This document shows positions 31,052 to 34,767 of a stretch of 34,767 nt of DNA, in pieces; position 1 is the stretch's first letter, and every line of letters starts with the position of its first letter. The notes below the pieces were generated by a model. It was not told where the DNA came from. It searched no databases and was given only the letters and a program-made list of their open reading frames with translations. The position numbers and the translations under genes were made by a program. This stretch comes from Peptoniphilus_E sp964345555 (lineage in GTDB: Bacteria > Bacillota > Clostridia > Tissierellales > Peptoniphilaceae), in NCBI GenBank assembly GCA_964345555.1, contig CAYFRD010000018.1, positions 1 to 34,767 on the forward strand, read 5' to 3'.

Positions 31052-32869
31052 TTATATATTGGAAATTTCTTCTAAAAAACTACTCATCGATTTAGGTGTT
31101 CCATTAAAATTTTTTGGATATATCAGATATAAACATTCCTTTGCCCTGGTCATGGCTACATAGAAAAGTCGTCTTTCCTCCTGATATTCATCAAGGTCTT
31201 TTTCCGAGTTTGTACCCGGGATTACATCATCGGTCAAATCTATCACATATACGCAGTCATATTCCAAACCTTTCACGGAATGAATTGTAGAGATGCTTAA
31301 ATTTGAATTCACATAGGATTTTGTAGAGATCAAGTATTCAAGATAGGCAAGTCGGCCCAGTAGAGAATCTAATGATTTTTCCGATTTTGCGATGAATTTA
31401 AGCTGGTGATAAAATTCCGTCAATTCCGTGTAATTGTAGTTGAATTTATTGGCAACATCTCTTAGATATCTGCTGTAATTTAGATTGTAAAATACAAATT
31501 CGATCTGATCCTGTATGTTTAATTTTTTAAGTTTGTTAAAATCAGACATCAATTCAAAGATATTGTTTTTATAAAACTCGTTTAAGCCTGGATATCGCAG
31601 CAGAGTTTTAAATATATTATCACCGGAGTTCTTTCTGATGAAGTCCAAGTGTTTTTTTGATATATATCCCTTTATTTTATAATATATTTTTGAAAAAGCC
31701 TCAACACTTTTTTGATTTCCGCAAAAGGCTATTATGCTTAGAATATCTTGAACTATAAAATGGCTGAAAAATTTAAGTTTAGAACCTCTTATGTTGAAAT
31801 TGATATTTTTTCTTTCGAAGTATTCCACCAAACCTAGACTGCTCAAATTGTTTCTGTATATTATTGCATGAGTGTGATCCTTGTTTTTTAGTATATTGTC
31901 AAGTATGAATTCATATTGTTCGGAATTGGTGCTCACTTTTATGATATTTACAGGCTCTTTATACCCGTTGTTTGTGGAGATTTTTTTATCATATCTGTTT
32001 ATGTTTTTTGATATAAACAAATTGGAAGTATTTACTATGTTTTTTGACGAACGATAATTGTTGGACAAATAGTAGAATTTCAAATTTTTGTACTTATTTT
32101 TTAGATTTAATAAATACTGCGGATTTGCACCTCTAAAGGCGTATATAGACTGATCGTCATCTGCCACTATAAATAAATTGTGCTTGGGCGAGCTTATTAA
32201 GTTAATCAGCACAAATTGAGATACGGAGGTATCCTGTCCTTCGTCCAATTGAATGTAGTCATATCTTGAGCGTATTTTTCTAAGGATGTAATTGTCCGAT
32301 TGAAGAACTTTAAGAGCATAGAGTATCATATCATCAAAATCTATTAAATTGTTACTTTGCTTGTAATTCTCATATTTTTCATAAATTTCAATGAATCCGG
32401 GAATTTTGGTATTTGAATTTCTCGGATCTATCATGGAGTTTTTAAAATAGGATATCTTATTTATTATTTTTTCCAAAGTATCATCAGTCAGAGTTCTTCT
32501 GTTTATTTCGTAATATAGATTTGAAATTAAATTATATTTTGTGTTAGGATTTTCTTCTATTAATTTGAAAGTTTTGCCTCTTAATTTTGAGTACAGTTGC
32601 AAAATTCTATAGCAAAAGGCATGTATGGTTGAAAACTCCGGCTTGACCTTTGCATCTGGATGCAACAGTTCAAATCTCTTGGCGATATCCAAGCTTTGAG
32701 ACTTTGAAAAAGTTATGGTGAGTATCTTATCAGGACTGACTCCGTAATTGAGCAGATTGATTATTCTGTATAATAAAATTGTAGTCTTGCCTGCTCCTGG
32801 AATAGCAAGAGTCAAAGCAGGACCTTGTAAATGGGAAATAGCCCTTAATTGTTCTTGTGATAATTTCAT
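31052..32869 (-). CDS. UvrD/Rep-type superfamily 1 DNA helicase
   Basis: This 605-residue SF1A 3'-5' helicase, smaller than PcrA/UvrD (about 720), carries all core motifs: Q-motif SQEQLRAIS, motif I AIPGAGKTT (22-30), motif II DEGQD, motif III DDDQSIYAFRGANP, motif IV NNYRSS, motif V STIHSVKGLEYD and motif VI EERRLFYVAMTRAK. It probably acts in repair or replication restart; the exact role is unknown. ATG 32869 follows GGAGG (32879-32875). A more distal in-frame ATG at 32953 would add 28 AT-rich-coded residues without a ribosome site. The mgtE remnant starts 12 bases after its stop. Confidence 0.92.
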   Translation of the reverse strand: MKLSQEQLRAISHLQGPALTLAIPGAGKTTILLYRIINLLNYGVSPDKILTITFSKSQSLDIAKRFELLHPDAKVKPEFSTIHAFCYRILQLYSKLRGKTFKLIEENPNTKYNLISNLYYEINRRTLTDDTLEKIINKISYFKNSMIDPRNSNTKIPGFIEIYEKYENYKQSNNLIDFDDMILYALKVLQSDNYILRKIRSRYDYIQLDEGQDTSVSQFVLINLISSPKHNLFIVADDDQSIYAFRGANPQYLLNLKNKYKNLKFYYLSNNYRSSKNIVNTSNLFISKNINRYDKKISTNNGYKEPVNIIKVSTNSEQYEFILDNILKNKDHTHAIIYRNNLSSLGLVEYFERKNINFNIRGSKLKFFSHFIVQDILSIIAFCGNQKSVEAFSKIYYKIKGYISKKHLDFIRKNSGDNIFKTLLRYPGLNEFYKNNIFELMSDFNKLKKLNIQDQIEFVFYNLNYSRYLRDVANKFNYNYTELTEFYHQLKFIAKSEKSLDSLLGRLAYLEYLISTKSYVNSNLSISTIHSVKGLEYDCVYVIDLTDDVIPGTNSEKDLDEYQEERRLFYVAMTRAKECLYLIYPKNFNGTPKSMSSFLEEISNI

Positions 32870-32973
32870 AATATCCTCCATATTAATTTTAATGTTAAAA
32901 AGAGTATTATTCAATTTAAATAATATATTTTTAAAACAGTGAAATATTTTCAATAATTGCTTCTAAAGATGAT

Positions 32974-33001
32974 TTGATCAGATTTTTTAAAATGATATTC
33001 T
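32974..33001 (+). promoter_or_regulatory. Possible promoter of 4-hydroxybutyryl-CoA dehydratase gene
   Basis: TTGATC (32974-32979), a 16-base spacer and TATTCT (32996-33001) give a plausible but imperfect promoter 49 bases before the ATG. I found no Rex-type site here. Confidence 0.3.
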
Positions 33002-33049
33002 AAAAATTAACATAAGTACGTATATAGATTGAATTAAAGGAGGAAAACT

Positions 33050-34504
33050 ATGACACTAATGACTGGAGAACAATATATAGAAAGCATTAAAAAGTTAGAT
33101 TTACAAATTTATATGTTTGGAGAAAAGGTAAAAGACCCTACTAATAATCCTATATTAAAGCCGTCTTTAAACTCGGTTCGAATGACTTATGATTTAGCAC
33201 AAAAAGAAGAGTATAGAGATTTGATGACAGCTACATCACCATACACAGGTGATGTAATAAATAGATTTGCTCATATACATCAATCTTCTTCCGATTTGGT
33301 AAAAAAAGTAAAAATGCAACGTTTATTAGGGCAACAAACAGCTTCTTGTTTTCAAAGATGTGTAGGAATGGATGCTCTTAATTCAATATTTTCTACAACA
33401 TATGAAATAGATAATAAGTATAATACTAATTATCATAAAAATTTTTTAAAATATTTAAAATATGTTCAGGAAAAAGATTTAACGGTTGATGGAGCTATGA
33501 CAGACCCAAAAGGAGATCGCAGCAAAGCTCCGAATGAACAAAAGGATAAAGATTTATATTTGCGTGTTGTTGAGCGTAGAGAAGACGGGGTTATAGTTAG
33601 AGGAGCCAAAGCTCATCAGACAGGAGCTCCAAATTCTCATGAAATTATAGTAATGCCAACTATTTCAATGGGAAATAAAGATAAAGATTTTGCGATTTCT
33701 TTTGCATTACCAATGGATTCCAAAAATATATTTATGATTGTTGGGAGGCAATCATGTGATACTCGTAAACTTGAAAATTCAAAAATAGATGTAGGTAATT
33801 GGGAATTTGGCGGAGTTGAAGCGTTAGTAATATTTGATGATGTATTTGTACCAAATGACAGAATTTTTTTAAACGGAGAAACAGATTTCACTGGTATGCT
33901 GGTAGAAAGATTTGCGGGTTATCACAGACAAAGCTATGGAGGATGTAAAGTAGGAGTTGGAGATACTTTAATAGGGGCTGCTGCTTTGGCGGCAGATTAT
34001 AATGGTTGCAGTAAAGCAAGCCATATAAAAGATAAATTAATAGAGATGACTCATTTGAATGAAACCCTATTTTCATGTGGCCTTGCATGTTCTATGGAGG
34101 GATATCCGACAGCAAGCGGAAATTATTTAGTAGATCTTTTATTAGCTAATGTATGTAAGCAAAACGTTACAAGGTTTCCATATGACATTGTAAGATTTGC
34201 TGAAGATTTAGCAGGAGGGTTAGTTGTTACTGCCCCTTCTGAAGCGGATTTAACAAATGAAAAATTAGGACCTTACATAAAAAAATATTTAACAACAATA
34301 GATGGATGTTCGGTTGAAAATAGATTAAAAATTTTAAGGTTTATTGAAAATTTAGCGTTAGGGACAGCAGCAGTAGGATATAGAACAGAATCTTTACATG
34401 GAGCAGGTTCGCCACAAGCGCAAAGGATAATGATTTCACGTCAATCTAATATTGAACATAAAAAAGTTTTAGCAAAAAAATTAGCTGATATTAAAGATGA
34501 ATAA
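33050..34504 (+). CDS. abfD: 4-hydroxybutyryl-CoA dehydratase/vinylacetyl-CoA isomerase
   Basis: This 484-residue homologue of AbfD of Clostridium aminobutyricum dehydrates 4-hydroxybutyryl-CoA to crotonyl-CoA, using FAD and a [4Fe-4S] cluster. The cluster ligands are all present: Cys100 and Cys104 (ASCFQRCVG), His292 (AGYHRQ) and Cys299 (YGGCKVG), matching C99, C103, H292 and C299 of AbfD. AHQTGAPNSHE and VENRLKILRFIENLALG are family signatures. AAAGGAGG is the ribosome site. Crotonyl-CoA feeds the Bcd-EtfBA complex coded at 24173-27141, so 4-aminobutyrate or succinate fermentation to butyrate is likely. About one third of its arginine codons are CGN, unlike the neighbours, which hints at separate origin. 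Confidence 0.95.
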   Translation: MTLMTGEQYIESIKKLDLQIYMFGEKVKDPTNNPILKPSLNSVRMTYDLAQKEEYRDLMTATSPYTGDVINRFAHIHQSSSDLVKKVKMQRLLGQQTASCFQRCVGMDALNSIFSTTYEIDNKYNTNYHKNFLKYLKYVQEKDLTVDGAMTDPKGDRSKAPNEQKDKDLYLRVVERREDGVIVRGAKAHQTGAPNSHEIIVMPTISMGNKDKDFAISFALPMDSKNIFMIVGRQSCDTRKLENSKIDVGNWEFGGVEALVIFDDVFVPNDRIFLNGETDFTGMLVERFAGYHRQSYGGCKVGVGDTLIGAAALAADYNGCSKASHIKDKLIEMTHLNETLFSCGLACSMEGYPTASGNYLVDLLLANVCKQNVTRFPYDIVRFAEDLAGGLVVTAPSEADLTNEKLGPYIKKYLTTIDGCSVENRLKILRFIENLALGTAAVGYRTESLHGAGSPQAQRIMISRQSNIEHKKVLAKKLADIKDE

Positions 34505-34522
34505 TAAAGGATTTGAGAAATT

Positions 34523-34767
34523 GTGCATAAAGATATTATAGGAATTAAATATTGCGGAGGCTGTAATCCCAGATATGATAGGGTAGAACTTGTAAACAAT
34601 ATAAAAAATTCTTTTAAAGAATATTATTTTTCGGAAGTTAAAGATAATTGTTCAGCTGTCATATTAATTTGTGGATGTAATGCCAGATGCATAGATATTA
34701 ATAAAATAGGAAATAATATCCATTTGTTTTTTGTCACAGAAAACTTTAATATCAAGAACTTAAAAGA
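34523..34767 (+). CDS. Small cysteine-rich protein of unknown function (partial, 3' end outside window)
   Basis: An open frame runs from GTG 34523 to the window edge (81 complete codons). Visible motifs are YCGGCNPRYDR near the start (two cysteines, C-x-x-C) and CGCNARC about 40 residues on (three cysteines), separated by a helix-like VELVNNIKNSF and a hydrophobic strand AVILI. AAAGGA lies 12 bases before the GTG. The cysteine pattern suggests a metal or Fe-S site. I do not recognise a named family. Position directly after abfD suggests a role with 4-hydroxybutyryl-CoA dehydratase, for example cluster maturation, but that is inference only. Confidence 0.7.
   Translation, partial: MHKDIIGIKYCGGCNPRYDRVELVNNIKNSFKEYYFSEVKDNCSAVILICGCNARCIDINKIGNNIHLFFVTENFNIKNLK

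Noticed and set aside
1..34767. Mobile elements, CRISPR arrays, tRNA or rRNA genes
   Set aside because: I saw no transposase or integrase motifs, no regularly spaced direct repeats, and no tRNA- or rRNA-like sequence on either strand. A dedicated tRNA and repeat search was not possible here.

Overview
The window reads as the chromosome of an AT-rich, low-GC Gram-positive anaerobe. Gene order and protein style (AGA/AGG arginine codons, AAGGAG ribosome sites, the yaaO-tmk-darA-holB-ricT block, RF2 with a frameshift site, butyryl-CoA dehydrogenase with EtfBA, 4-hydroxybutyryl-CoA dehydratase) fit Clostridia/Tissierellia, possibly a Peptoniphilaceae-like amino-acid fermenter. That placement is inference, because no rRNA or tRNA gene lies in the window. 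Most of it is core chromosome. I see no prophage, insertion sequence, integron or CRISPR array.

Layout: (1) 322-4752 is a tightly overlapping housekeeping operon: a decarboxylase-fold PLP enzyme, thymidylate kinase, two tandem DarA-type PII-like proteins, DNA polymerase III delta prime and RicT. (2) 4788-7721 holds a membrane-anchored alpha/beta hydrolase, a small unknown protein and ferritin. (3) 7939-9243 is a MATE transporter behind a leader that ends in a terminator-like hairpin. (4) 9513-12580 is carD, yacL (apparently starting at AUC), prfB and a YbjQ-family gene. (5) 12652-13979 is pyrF-pyrE. (6) 14056-17255 is the ECF transporter energising module ecfA1-ecfA2-ecfT followed by truA. 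(7) 17409-22048 holds a DUF4153-like membrane protein and a Ca2+-type P-ATPase. (8) 22284-27141 has an orphan IlvD/Edd-type dehydratase divergent from a bcd-etfB-etfA operon whose promoter carries a near-consensus Rex operator. (9) 27329-28166 is rplM-rpsI. (10) 28373-32869 has sfsA (likely leaderless), a GNAT acetyltransferase, a broken mgtE and a UvrD-like helicase. (11) 33050-34767 is 4-hydroxybutyryl-CoA dehydratase and the start of a small cysteine-rich protein cut by the window edge.

Metabolically, 4-hydroxybutyryl-CoA dehydratase makes crotonyl-CoA and Bcd-EtfBA reduces crotonyl-CoA to butyryl-CoA, so these two loci together support fermentation of 4-aminobutyrate or succinate to butyrate. 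The thiolase, hydroxybutyryl-CoA dehydrogenase and CoA-transferase genes are not here.

The most interesting points are a candidate AUC start codon for yacL, the paired Rex-like sites at the bcd promoter, a divergent second DarA paralogue, the sfsA promoter placed so that its transcript would begin at the ATG, the mgtE lesion at a conserved motif, several terminator hairpins lying directly in front of ribosome sites, and the uncharacterised Cys-rich gene behind 4-hydroxybutyryl-CoA dehydratase. I did not find a clearly new multi-gene system.
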